Below, piece by piece: positions 34,767-44,048 of a DNA stretch of 64,000 nucleotides. This stretch comes from Stereum hirsutum FP-91666 SS1 (lineage: Eukaryota; Basidiomycota; Agaricomycetes; Russulales; Stereaceae). The translations under genes and the position numbers were made by a program. Numbering within the stretch: the stretch's first letter is position 1; every line of letters begins with the position of its first letter. Location of the stretch: positions 2,365,939 to 2,429,938 of the forward strand of contig NW_006763131.1 in the NCBI RefSeq assembly GCF_000264905.1, read 5' to 3'. The notes under the pieces are model-generated. The model saw only the letters and a list, made by a program, of their open reading frames with translations. It ran no database searches and had not been told where the DNA came from.

Positions 34767-35366
34767 TCAATCCCACTATCGCCGCAAGGTGGTCAGTAAC
34801 GAGAACCATTCCAAAACATAAGGGGAAAGTGGTGGAGGTGTTGGAAGTAGAGTGAGAAACGCGCTTACCACGAGCCTTTCCTCCTGTTGCGGCTCTGGGA
34901 GTTTACCTGCCTTATTGTTCGCTTCGACTTGGGCAGCCAATCGTCCGCGATTCGGATTCGAAGCGTTCGTACCTCGCGATTGTGCCTGTACGCGGATGAG
35001 GCGGAGCGAATGGCATATGGAAATAGGAGGCATGCGTTAGAAAAGGGGGTCTTGACCGTAACAAGTTCAACGAATCATAGGTCGCATGAAGGGCTACCTG
35101 GCAGCGTATGGGGATGGATATCGGTACGGCAGACTTACGGCTTTGAGTCTTTGCTCTGCTGCTTCTGCAGCAGCGGCTCGAGGATCCTTTGCTGGAGCAG
35201 CCCCAGATGAGTCCAGTGGCTGGCCCCTCTTCTGCCCTCGTCGATTATTTGGAGGAGGAGCCACAGGTTTGGCAGCCGGTTGACGGCGGTTATATGAGGG
35301 TGCGCTCGAGTCAAGTACGGTGTGTCCGCCCGAATGTGTCGAAGACTTCGAACACAAGGAACCCAT
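34767..35366 (-). CDS. Small VCP/p97-interacting protein-like (SVIP-like), N-myristoylation signal
   Basis: A 117-aa protein from three exons: 35366-35139, 34985-34869 and 34775-34767. It starts MGSLCSKSSTHSGGH, a Gly-2 N-myristoylation signal with a nearby Cys for palmitoylation. After a Pro/Arg-rich linker comes DPRAAAAEAAEQRLKA, which fits the VCP-interacting motif R-x5-AA-x2-R exactly (R-AAAAE-AA-EQ-R). Then AAQSRGTNASNPNRGRLAAQ and VEANNKAGKLPEPQQEERLV complete the frame, and a 9-nt last exon adds Trp-Asp-stop. This layout (MG-Cys N-terminus, VIM helix, short tail with a terminal W) mirrors animal SVIP, an inhibitor of ER-associated degradation. Homology is my inference from architecture. 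The start is decided by the MGSLCSK context. Confidence 0.75.
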
Positions 35367-35694
35367 GAAATCGATGCAGGCAGTACGATAGTGGCAAGAA
35401 AAGCAAGAAGGACTTCGAGTGGACACTGTCGGACGTAAGAATCAAGCTCAGTCTGTCATGGTCGTAGGCGTGCGATATGGTTCTGAGTAAGTCTTGGAGC
35501 CTTGGTAGTTTCGGCGTCCCCATTCAAGCCGACGGTGCCGGGTGACCTACTGCGGGGTGATATCCTCTGCTTCATTTCTTTCACCTTCAATCACGTTGCA
35601 AGTAGGACGTCGATTATCCAAGAAGCATCCAATATAAAGCTCTACAATTACACTATGAAGCACACAAGCAAAAGAAACGCCCGAATATATCATC

Positions 35695-36556
35695 TTATCG
35701 CATCTCTATTCCTTCGTCGGAAACAGCCACATACTCTCCTTGCCTTCGACTATTCATACTGACCCCCAAACCATCATTGGAAGGCCGACCCAGGAAATTG
35801 AAGTTCTCGAACTGTCTCTGAGGCATGAAAGTCTGCCCATGATGCCCTTAGTTCCAGTAGGAGATGTGATCAGAAGAGAAGAGAGGCACACCTGCCACCA
35901 TTTCCTTCCAGCATCCCATCCGAACGAAGTCTCGTTCAATCCGGCCTTGATCATCCTCCCTTTAATCCCAGCACCCAATAGCAACCCAAACACAACCAAG
36001 AGAAAGATAGTGACGACCAATTGGTCTCGTGGTGAATCTCGTTCTGCCAACATGGTAGAATAGTGAGTAAGGAGAACTGCACGGACAAAGTATCAATATA
36101 CGCACGGAAGCAACGAGCCTCGACGTCTCCCTCTTTACCAGTCGCTGTATCCGGATCTGTGTCACCAAGAGAGGCACCTGCACATATGGCCAGGTTTTGA
36201 TTTATACACCATTGCTTCGTGCATGTGAGACAGGGTTTGGAGGGTATGTCGACGATATCGAGGTGGAGGATGGAGTAGTTCGCGCCAAAGCATATGCCTG
36301 CCATCATCTCACATACTCAACACAGTTTGTTTGAAGGCAGGGAAGGTCAAGACACGCACATTTGCAGAAGCTGGTTGCCTCCCACTTATTCCCCAGAAGT
36401 GCGTTCGTAGAGAGCTACCCAGCAAGCAATACACTTCATTGTCGGTATGTAGCTGAGTGCCAACTGCTTCAAGAATACACGCACCACCAGAGAAGATAGA
36501 GCCCAGAATATCAGCGCTAGCTTGAGTGCCAACGTTCGAGGACCATGTTTTGTCAT
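35695..36556 (-). CDS. Conserved-looking Cys-rich single-pass membrane protein, function unknown
   Basis: Starts MTKHGPRTLALKLALIFWAL, a signal peptide or anchor. The next confidently joined exons read ICFGANYSILHLDIVDI, PSKPCLTCTKQWCINQNLAI, CAGASLGDTDPDTATGKEGD, VEARCFQRDSPRDQ, then a membrane helix LVVTIFLLVVFGLLLGAGIK and, after a last intron (GTGTGCCTC...GCCTCAG), FENFNFLGRPSNDGLG and a tail ending DEGIEMR-stop. The spacing C-x2-C-x4-C-x6-C suggests a disulfide-bonded lumenal domain ahead of one helix and a cytosolic tail. The exons between the first (to about 36,485) and the one at 36,300 could not be resolved. I recognise the pattern as a fungal family but know no function. Its start lies only 143 bp from that of ARP1. 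Confidence 0.6.
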
Positions 36557-36699
36557 GGTGGACAAGACGGAAGCAGACGCGTCGCAATCAACGCGCCTCA
36601 CTCTTCCTTTAGCGCAACATATCGTAACTCTTCCACTCACCCTTGTCATTCGGGCTTCGCTCCTTCATCGTCTCTTGCTCTCTATAACTATCTTGAAGT
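36557..36699. promoter_or_regulatory. Compact divergent promoter, membrane protein / ARP1
   Basis: Only 143 bp separate the divergent start codons at 36556 (-) and 36700 (+), so the two genes must share promoter sequence. Confidence 0.5.
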
Positions 36700-38385
36700 A
36701 TGTCAGGGGAGTTTGAGGACGTTCTCACTAATCAACCGGTGGTCATAGATAATGTGCGTCCTTGCTACGTTTTGGGCCAGCAGACACCTAACCCACAATA
36801 ATCCATCACAACGTCCAACCCAATGTCTCACAGGGCTCAGGGGCAATCAAAGCTGGCTTCGCCGGCCAGGATCACCCAAAATGCTTCTTTCCTTCATTGT
36901 GCGTTTTGTCCTCTTGAATTGAATGCCAAGTACAAATCGCTCTTTGTCCATACAGCGTCGGACGACCGAAACACATACGCGTCATGGCTGGAGCTCTGGA
37001 AGGCGACGTCTTTATAGGAAAGAAGGCTCAAGAGTTTAGAGGCCTTCTAAAGATAAAGTATCCTATGGAACACGGAATTGTAACGGATTGGGACGACATG
37101 GAACGCATATGGAACTGGGTATACGCTGAGGAGCTGGGCACATTGAGCGAGGAGGTGAGTATGTTTACAATCAGTTCTGTTGCAAGGCTACGTTGAGCTA
37201 GGAACTTATAAACTCATTGGTCATTGTTGGACGGCTTTAGCATCCTGTCTTGTTGACAGAAGCGCCTCTAAATCCCAGAACGAACAGGGATGTGGCGGCA
37301 CAAATATTCTTTGACACTTTCAACGTCCCAGCATTGTATATCTCCGTCCAAGCCGTGCTATCACTGTGCGTTGTCCTCTTATTCTGGCTCTGAAAAAACG
37401 GTTCCAGTCGGAGTGGCGCTGATGCTTTCCGCAGATATTCGTCAGGTCGAACAACTGGCATCGTTCTCGACTCCGGGGACGGTGTCACACATGCAGTTCC
37501 AGTGTTTGAGGGCTTCTCCATGCCGCATGCCATCCGTCGAGTGGACGTCGCAGGACGGTAAGTCTGTGATACTGTCTGCTATTATAATGCAGGATCCTAG
37601 TCCTCATGCGCGTGTTTCCAGAGACGTCACAGATCATTTACAGCTCCTCCTTCGCAAATCCGGTCACCATCTCCACACAACAGCAGAACGCGAGGTTGTT
37701 CGAACCATCAAAGAGAAGTGTTGTTACATCGCCGTCAACCCCGCGAAGGAGGAGAAGGATACTTTGGGACGCGTAGAGGAATTCAGACTACCAGACGGAA
37801 ATACCGTTCAGGTGCGCTCAAGCCACTGGTCATCGTATTCATTTCGAGACCACTGAACGCGTTATCATTCCGGACAGCTTGGCCCCGAACGGTTCAGAGC
37901 ACCCGAAATTCTGTTCAACCCAGAAATTATCGGACAAGAGGACGCAGGCGTGCACCAGGTTGTGGTGGACTCTATCAACCGGGTCGACCTCGACCTGCGA
38001 AAGAGCTTGTTCTCTAACATCGTGCTCAGTGGCGGCAGCACGCTTTGTCGCGGTATGTCCTGACTTATCTGCTTTCCAAGTCTACAACTCGCAGTCACTT
38101 ATGATACCATCTCCATGTAGGGTTCGGTGATCGGTTATTGAACGAGGTGAAGAAACTGGCACTGAAAGATGTGAAGATCAAGATTTACGCACCTCCAGAA
38201 CGGAAATATTCGACATGGATCGGAGGGTCTATTCTGGCTGGCCTTAACACCTTCAAGAAGGTTCGTCTTCTGAGCTTCATGCATACACAACACCTCGAAT
38301 TGACCCTCTGCCTGCGTAGATGTGGGTTTCGGCAGAGGAATATCAAGAGGATCCAGATATCATCCACAAGAAGTTCGGTTTCTAG
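36700..38385 (+). CDS. ARP1: Actin-related protein 1 (centractin), dynactin filament subunit
   Basis: Forms the short actin-like filament of dynactin. It starts [18 protein letters not shown], where the [11 protein letters not shown] opening is typical of Arp1 rather than actin. Further blocks: [143 protein letters not shown] and [20 protein letters not shown], ending [13 protein letters not shown]. The MAGALEGD and Arp1-type SAEEY C-terminus separate it from actin. About 380 aa in roughly eight exons. It is paired with a divergent membrane-protein gene; the p25 subunit of the same complex is at 14.2 kb. Confidence 0.93.
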
Positions 38386-38703
38386 ACGATGGACATCCGC
38401 TATGCTCTTCATTCACATGTTCAGGTATTGTTCACTGCTCTTTCGCGTACTTAGTATACCCAGATGTAATCTTTCTTGGGCGCACGGAATGCACTTCACT
38501 TATGACCTAACATACAGAAGGTGCCATTATCCCCAGACTAATAGTTCCGAGCGCGTCCAGAGCGTAGAGCATCATACGCATAGATTCATGGCGAGAGGAA
38601 AAGGAGAGGCATGTGCGGTATGGATACACCCATGAAAGCTGGATAATGAACATGCAATGCGAAGAAGATAACAGCAATAGCCCGTAACACCGAGGCGATC
38701 CGA
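38386..38703. other. Convergent intergenic ARP1 / RPS24
   Basis: 3'UTRs only; nothing else seen. Confidence 0.5.
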
Positions 38704-39449
38704 CTATTTGCCTTTCTTCTGTGGCTCGGCAGCCTTGACCTTTTTGGTGCCACGGAACTGTAGCACAAGGGTGAAGAATGGAGAATGAGGAAAGGCGGGT
38801 CGGCGGTAAACAAGACGGATAACGCACCTTCTTCGAGCGGTTCTTGCGCTCCTTCCTCAGCTTACGGGAGGCCTTCTCGACCTTGGTCGCAAGACCAGCC
38901 TGGATACACACATGTCCACCAAGTTGAGAAAGATCTGATTTGGAGAGAAGACCACCAATATGGACGTACCCTGACTAGGCGGTACCTGGGCTCGAACTTC
39001 CTCTGCGAAGCCTCATCGTCGTAGATCAGAGCAAAACCAGTGCTGCGTCCACCACCAAAGTGTGTCCTGAAACCGAAAGTAACGACACGGTCCTTCTCGG
39101 TCTTGTAGATGACGGCAAGCTTCTCAGAGAGCTCGGACTTGGGGACGTTTGGCCGTGATGGATGGAGGACGTCGACAACAAACTGACGACGGGCAAGGAG
39201 GCGGTTTGTGATGAACTTGCGAGTACGAATGGTGACGGGAGCGGAGGCGTCCTGCATGATCAGAGAGAGAGAAATAACAGCAAGTCAGTCATACGAACTC
39301 TCTGCGACCTAAGCCTCCCTCCCTGACGCCAGTCCGTCATCCACGCCTGCTCGAGTCCATCCAACGCTTTCCTGCCATTCTCTGCTACCAAACCCTCCCC
39401 TTCTATCTGCCCACATCTTCCACGAGCAGCATGCGAGTACACTCACCAT
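38704..39449 (-). CDS. RPS24: 40S ribosomal protein S24 (eS24)
   Basis: A component of the small cytosolic ribosomal subunit. The first exon contains only the start codon: ATG at 39449-39447 followed directly by GTGAGTG; the acceptor ATGCAG near 39245 joins it to [20 protein letters not shown]. The body continues [60 protein letters not shown] and [14 protein letters not shown], then after introns [20 protein letters not shown] and [20 protein letters not shown]. A Met at the exon 2 edge (39257) reads through the acceptor and is not the true start. The roughly 190-nt first intron is long for this genome. Confidence 0.95.
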
Positions 39450-39977
39450 CTTTTTTGCGGGCTTTTCTTGCTGACCTCTTCACGGGCTTTGGATGGTGTT
39501 GTCGACGACGACGCGCCTTGGCGGTTCTTTGCGGGGTTCTCCGGCTCGTTGATTTGTCAGCAACACTTCGTACTCCCACTTGTCGTAAAGACTCATATTT
39601 TGGTTGTGTACTCTGATGTATCATGCTAAAATACGTCTTTGCCAGTCGAGTTCTACTTCTTCCATTCCACTACTGTTTTACACTAGTCTTATTTCTTCTC
39701 ACCCGGGAGCGAAAGGAACAGGCCTCGTTCACGGTGTTTCCACTGCGGGCAGAATTTACTGTATCGCCTCATTGAATTCCAAGTCAGTAGATGCTATACT
39801 TCCCATTATCCTATAGCCATAGACAGAATAGGTGCGCGCCGTTGTATCCGTTGGAACGAAATGCTCGTGTGGCCCAAAATGTGGTAGATCGTTCATTTCG
39901 GCATTCGCCGATAGCGTTCGGAGCGTGATACGCATACTACTGCGACCATTCATACTTGTACAGCACCTCTACATCCA
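39450..39977. promoter_or_regulatory. Divergent promoter region RPS24 / Tic20-like gene
   Basis: About 530 bp between divergent starts at 39449 (-) and 39978 (+). Includes the RPS24 5'UTR with a pyrimidine-rich stretch. No gene seen. Confidence 0.45.
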
Positions 39978-40865
39978 ATGAACTCCAACTTTGCAGGTTC
40001 CTTCGCACCCTATGTGAGCTCCTAACATTTAACGTAAAGCTATAGCTTACCAACGCAAATGGACCACGCTACAGAGACCCCCACCAGACGAACAACCGCT
40101 TGCAGCGCGGGGCCACTCTCCAAGTCAACCTTCTTCCTCATCTCGCTTCACCCGACCATGGTTTCCCACTCATAACTCCTCTCAACAAGCATCCGTCTCC
40201 AGCTCTTCTAATGCTGCAAATATTGTGTCCTCATCATCGTACCAATCTGGCGCTGTACCATCGTGGAACACGTCCGCCGCAGGAGGCATAGGCTCCGATG
40301 ACGCAGAGGACCAGCGAAACTTGTGGGAGACGCGGTATAACATGCGTGTGGACCTCTTAGCCGCATTTGCTTATATATTGGGACCTATATCTGGTGAGTT
40401 TACCCTCTCAGTCATTTGAATATTGTACGATGGCTCAGTCCTTCGCCCTTCCCTCTCGCTTTTGCATAACATAGCACTAGCATTGCTCATATTCGAGACG
40501 CACAACGACTATGTTCGCTTCCACGGTACATACTTCACATTTCTCCCATAAGTAAACTGCCCTCTAACCAACTATCTCGCATGGCAGCATATCAGTCGGC
40601 GATGCTCACGACGCCATTGCTTCTCTTCCGAATATTTGCGTCTATTGTCGGATTCCCCTCCTTCCTTTGCACCATTCTCACACTTCTTCTCGTCGGTTCA
40701 GCATTATTTATGGCGTATGTTTTCCCTGATGCCTTTCTCCGTTTTTGACTAACAATCCCATACCTCAGATATCAAGCCTACAAGGACGCGACACAGAACG
40801 GCCTCGCTCGCTTTCATTTACCCGGAGTCGGTCCACTCGCGGAGCAATGGCTACAAGAGGAGTAG
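39978..40865 (+). CDS. Small membrane protein, Tic20/UPF0132 (DUF4870)-like
   Basis: Starts MNSNFAGSFAPY, then an intron GTGAGCTCC...GCTACAG and a Ser/Pro-rich cytosolic part (RPPPDEQPLAARGHSPSQPS). The C-terminal half has the helices MRVDLLAAFAYILGPIS, ALALLIFETHNDYVRFH, AYQSAMLTTPLLLFRIFASI and FPSFLCTILTLLLVGSALFM, followed by AYQAYKDATQNGLARFHLPG and EQWLQEE-stop. The NDYVRFHAYQS segment between helices and the AYKDA tail are the marks of the Tic20-like/UPF0132 membrane family, found in bacteria and fungi and of unclear function. Four introns, all GT-AG. Family placement is from memory of the motif. Confidence 0.75.
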
Positions 40866-41184
40866 CGAATGCCTGCTTGTATCCGCTATATAGTTTCGTC
40901 CTTCACGCGAATGTGGGAGTATTATGACCATGACATTTCTGTGTCCGAAGACGGGTTGTTGCTACAGTCGCCCCGCGCCCCGTCCCAATGTCCCACAGGT
41001 ATAGTAAGGTATGTAGTACAAAAGAGTGATACAGTCTAGTAAGGATACAGTGCGAGAATGAAGATGATTACAACACAACAGATACATGAGCACGGTCCAG
41101 CGCGTGATGCAGCCATTGCGAAGATCGTCAGCGTCGGGTTATAGGTTGTACAGCGCGAAGACAAAAGGAAATCGTCCGTTCAAA
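40866..41184. other. Convergent intergenic region
   Basis: 3'UTRs of the Tic20-like (+) and secreted-protein (-) genes; nothing else seen. Confidence 0.5.
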
Positions 41185-42096
41185 TCACAAAATACAAATA
41201 TTGCCAAGCTTCAACGATGCCATATTGCAAGACGCGGTCTGGTAATCGCCGATGACCGGGTTGAGGAGAGGGCCGAGCTGATTCAGAAGGTCGTCTGTGA
41301 TGTCCTCCGTGGCATCGAGAATACCATCGAGGATACACTTGATCTCGTAGACAACTGGCATGAACGTGAGTAAAGATAGTGGCGGGGCTATATACAGTTG
41401 AAGATACTCACTGGGGCCGAGAATGGGACCAAGAACCGGGATGCTGTATGTGAGCTTGGTAACGTCGCTAAGGGTGTCCTTGTTGAGGTTGACGTAGTCC
41501 TTGAGCAGCGTCTCGAGGTCGTTGTTCTTGTCGTAGTAGGCAAGGCCCTTGTCGGACTCAGAGCCACCGGCGAGCTGAGCAAGAGCAGTCTGGAAGCCTT
41601 GATTGTTTGCTTGATAGGCGGTGAGCTCGTTTTTGCACTGCTGCTGGAAGGCGGGGTCATTGCCATTCGATGATGCCTGGGAGGCGTACGACTCTGGTGA
41701 AATAGCACGACACATCAGAGTGCGGAACAGAAACGAATTGTGAAGTGGATAAGACGCACTCAAGTTCTTGGAGTTTGTACTAGCGCCATTGTAGTAGGTA
41801 TTCAGGATGTTGATCTCGCTGAGGATGTTGGAGGTGTTGATATCACGAGCGAGAGCGGGCACGACGGTGGGGGAGTCCGAAGCTCCCGCTACTGGCAGAT
41901 CTTCCAGACCCAAAGCACCCCTGGACACGAGTGACAGCGAAGGCTCAGAGCGAGGAGTGGCGTCGGACACTGTCCGAACAAGGTAGCTAGACAGAGGCAT
42001 AGGCATGGGGGATGCCTGCGCGCCTGGCGGGGCCAAGAGGAAGGCGATGGCGGCGGCGTGAGCAGCGACGACAAGAATGCGGTAAGGAGAGGGCAT
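41185..42096 (-). CDS. Secreted protein of unknown function
   Basis: About 260 residues with a signal peptide (MPSPYRILVVAAHAAAIAFL then LAPPGAQASP). Introns GTGCGTCTT...TTCACCAG and GTGAGTATC...TGCCAG interrupt the coding frame; both are skipped in the open reading frame read straight through. The mature part is helix-rich: INTSNILSEINILNTYYNGA, SSNGNDPAFQQQCKNELTAY, GFQTALAQLAGGSESDKGLA, LKDYVNLNKDTLSDVTKLTY, then IKCILDGILDATEDITDDLL and NPVIGDYQTASCNMASLKLG, NICIL-stop. Four Cys in the mature region could form two disulfides. No family recognised. The start at 42096 is chosen because the signal peptide begins there, although the frame is open upstream to 42246. A TATA box lies about 175 bp upstream. 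Confidence 0.75.
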   Translation of the reverse strand: MPSPYRILVVAAHAAAIAFLLAPPGAQASPMPMPLSSYLVRTVSDATPRSEPSLSLVSRGALGLEDLPVAGASDSPTVVPALARDINTSNILSEINILNTYYNGASTNSKNLSASYPLHNSFLFRTLMCRAISPESYASQASSNGNDPAFQQQCKNELTAYQANNQGFQTALAQLAGGSESDKGLAYYDKNNDLETLLKDYVNLNKDTLSDVTKLTYSIPVLGPILGPSEYLQLYIAPPLSLLTFMPVVYEIKCILDGILDATEDITDDLLNQLGPLLNPVIGDYQTASCNMASLKLGNICIL

Positions 42097-42268
42097 GATG
42101 AAGCTGATAGACTTGGCGACTTTGGATGATTGAAAAGCGGGCGATGCGTCTAGCGCTGAAGAAGAGCTGAGTAGAGAGAACGATGAACGAAGAGAAGAAA
42201 CGGCGGGCGGGATGGTCGTGGTCGAGGAGCAAGAAACGACTGGCAAGGTTTTGAACCTCGCTGTACGA

Positions 42269-42275
42269 CTTTATA
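42269..42275 (-). promoter_or_regulatory. TATA box of the secreted-protein gene
   Basis: TATAAAG on the minus strand, about 175 bp upstream of the start codon at 42096. Confidence 0.5.
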
Positions 42276-42783
42276 CGGCGGGCGAGGCGGCCATGAGCGC
42301 GACAAACCTTATTACTTCCTCGCAGCGGACGGTGGAGCGCACCTCGGAGCAGTCACGGAACCCACAAATGGACGACGGAAGCGGGGAAAGGAGCGATCGA
42401 ATCTCGATCCATGGGGGACGACCCCGGAGGTGATGCTTGGCTGATGCAGAGCAATGGTATTTGGGGTAAATTGGGAAAGGTGGGGCGCACGTACATTGCA
42501 CGTACACACAGGGAATAGCGACGCAATTTAACCAACAACGCAGTAATATGAAGTGTAAATTGTAGAAAAAGCCTTTCGCTATGATAGTCCGAAAATAAAG
42601 GGTTTAAAGCCGTATTGACAACCATATGGTCCAAGTCAAGGTGAAGTCCGTCTATACACACCGGGTGTCAAAGTCAACGTAAATACGTGACTGGAAATGA
42701 AGGCTTGACAAGCGAGGAGAAGGAATGCTGGGTCCGTAGAAGCCGAATGAAACCAAGAAAAGTCCCTGAACAAAGGCGCACAA
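42276..42783. other. Intergenic, upstream of the secreted protein and 3' of priA-like gene
   Basis: No gene recognised; contains overlapping short frames only. Confidence 0.45.
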
Positions 42784-43943
42784 TTACAAAGCGACGCAAG
42801 AGGATTTGTCGGCGGCGAGCCTGTAGCCACTCATGCAGTTGTAGACTATGTTTGGAGATCGGGTCAGTAACGGCTAGGATTTAGGATGATGGTATGAACG
42901 CACCTGCGCAAGCGCCAGCATTGCACGCAACGTTCCAAGCGCCCTCGATAGCAGTGCAGTCTTGACCAGCGCCAGTCGAGGCACAACCACCACAAGACTC
43001 GAGTTCCTGGGTGGTATCAATGCACTCGTAGTCGGAGGAAAGTCCGAGGGCGCCCTTGATGGGGCACGCATCGAGGCCAGTGGGGCAGAGAGTAGAGCCG
43101 CGAGACGCATGACTACGCTTCTTGTGCGACTTCTGGGATGGGCCGGGGTTAGAAGAGGTCGTAGTGCTAGAACCGCCGCCGCTGCAGCAGCTGTTGCTGT
43201 GATCCCAAGACCATCCGGAAGAGCAAGTCGGGGTCGGGGCGGAGGGTTTGGTCTTGGGGAGGCAGCAGGACTTGTTGTTGGACCAGTACCAATCACCATC
43301 CGAGGTAGGGCACGACTTGCCGGAGCTGCAAACGCAACAATCAGAAAAGCCGTAAGATGCAATCATAAGACACGATGGCTTACGGAGGAGAGCCCTTGCC
43401 ATCACTGGAACCGGGGGTCAAGCAACAGCTCTTCGGCTCGAACCAGAACTCTGAGTTAGAGCAGGTGGAGGAACCAGTCGTGGCAGGGGCGGACGATGTG
43501 GGGGTCGAAGTGGTGTGCGTCGAGGTGGTGTGCGTCGAGGATGTAACGGTGGTGGTGGTGTCCCTCTTTTGGTTGCAGCAAGAGTTGCCGGAATCCCATT
43601 CGTGGGTCGACGGGCAGCTTGGATTGTCATCCTCAGGCTCGCTCTGGGGCAAACAACAGGACTTCTCGTCGGACCAGTACCAGTTACCACTGGAGGTAGG
43701 GCAAGTCTTCTCCGAACTAAGATACTAGAATTAGGGCTAGCAGAAGTCACATAAAGGACAGAAAACATACGGGGCGGAGCCCTTGGAGTAAGTGGTCCCA
43801 GCCGCGAGACAGCAGCTCTTGAAGGAGAACCAGAACTCGTTCGAACTGCAGCTGGAACTGGAGCCCGAGTTCGATTTGGAGGAGGTAGCTGTGGCAGACG
43901 CGACGATGGCGAAAACGGCGAGAATACGAGGAATGACAGTCAT
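42784..43943 (-). CDS. priA-like secreted cysteine-rich protein with duplicated SCC modules
   Basis: Begins with a signal peptide ([19 protein letters not shown]). The body repeats a W/F...SCC module six times: [70 protein letters not shown] and [13 protein letters not shown]. Modules 1-3 and 4-6 form two tandem copies of one block of about 75-80 residues, separated by a Ser/Thr-rich linker. The C-terminus is the priA domain of mushroom developmental proteins: [81 protein letters not shown]. About 330 aa in four exons. PriA was first described as a fruiting-associated gene of Lentinula; biochemical role unknown. A TATA box is about 100 bp upstream. Confidence 0.85.
43380..43930 (-). repeat. 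Internal tandem duplication in the priA-like gene (with 42,980-43,370)
   Basis: Block A (about 43,930-43,590) and block B (about 43,480-43,180) share the order FWFxxKSCCL, KGSxPSxKxCPTS, WYWSxxKSCCLP, SxxWDxxNSCC, with a short intron at the same place (after KGS-x-P) in both. The conserved intron position shows duplication of a genomic exon-intron-exon unit. Confidence 0.7.
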
Positions 43944-44041
43944 CGTGAAAGAGAGTGTGGGGGGAAGGAACGACAAAAAGACAAGGGGTAGGAAAGAGAA
44001 GAAATCCTAGTTGTGGAACCGGGCGTCGACGACCTTGTCCT

Positions 44042-44048
44042 CTTTATA
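44042..44048 (-). promoter_or_regulatory. TATA box of the priA-like gene
   Basis: TATAAAG on the minus strand, about 100 bp before the start codon at 43943. Confidence 0.55.

Noticed and set aside
36700..38385. Conventional actin
   Set aside because: [19 protein letters not shown] and the SAEEY-type C-terminus fit Arp1, not actin.
39258..39446. Intron-encoded snoRNA in the long RPS24 first intron
   Set aside because: No convincing box C (RTGATGA) with a matching box D and terminal stem was found.
42962..43728. Plus-strand open frames over the priA-like gene
   Set aside because: They are antisense to the Cys/Ser-rich coding exons and lack any domain.
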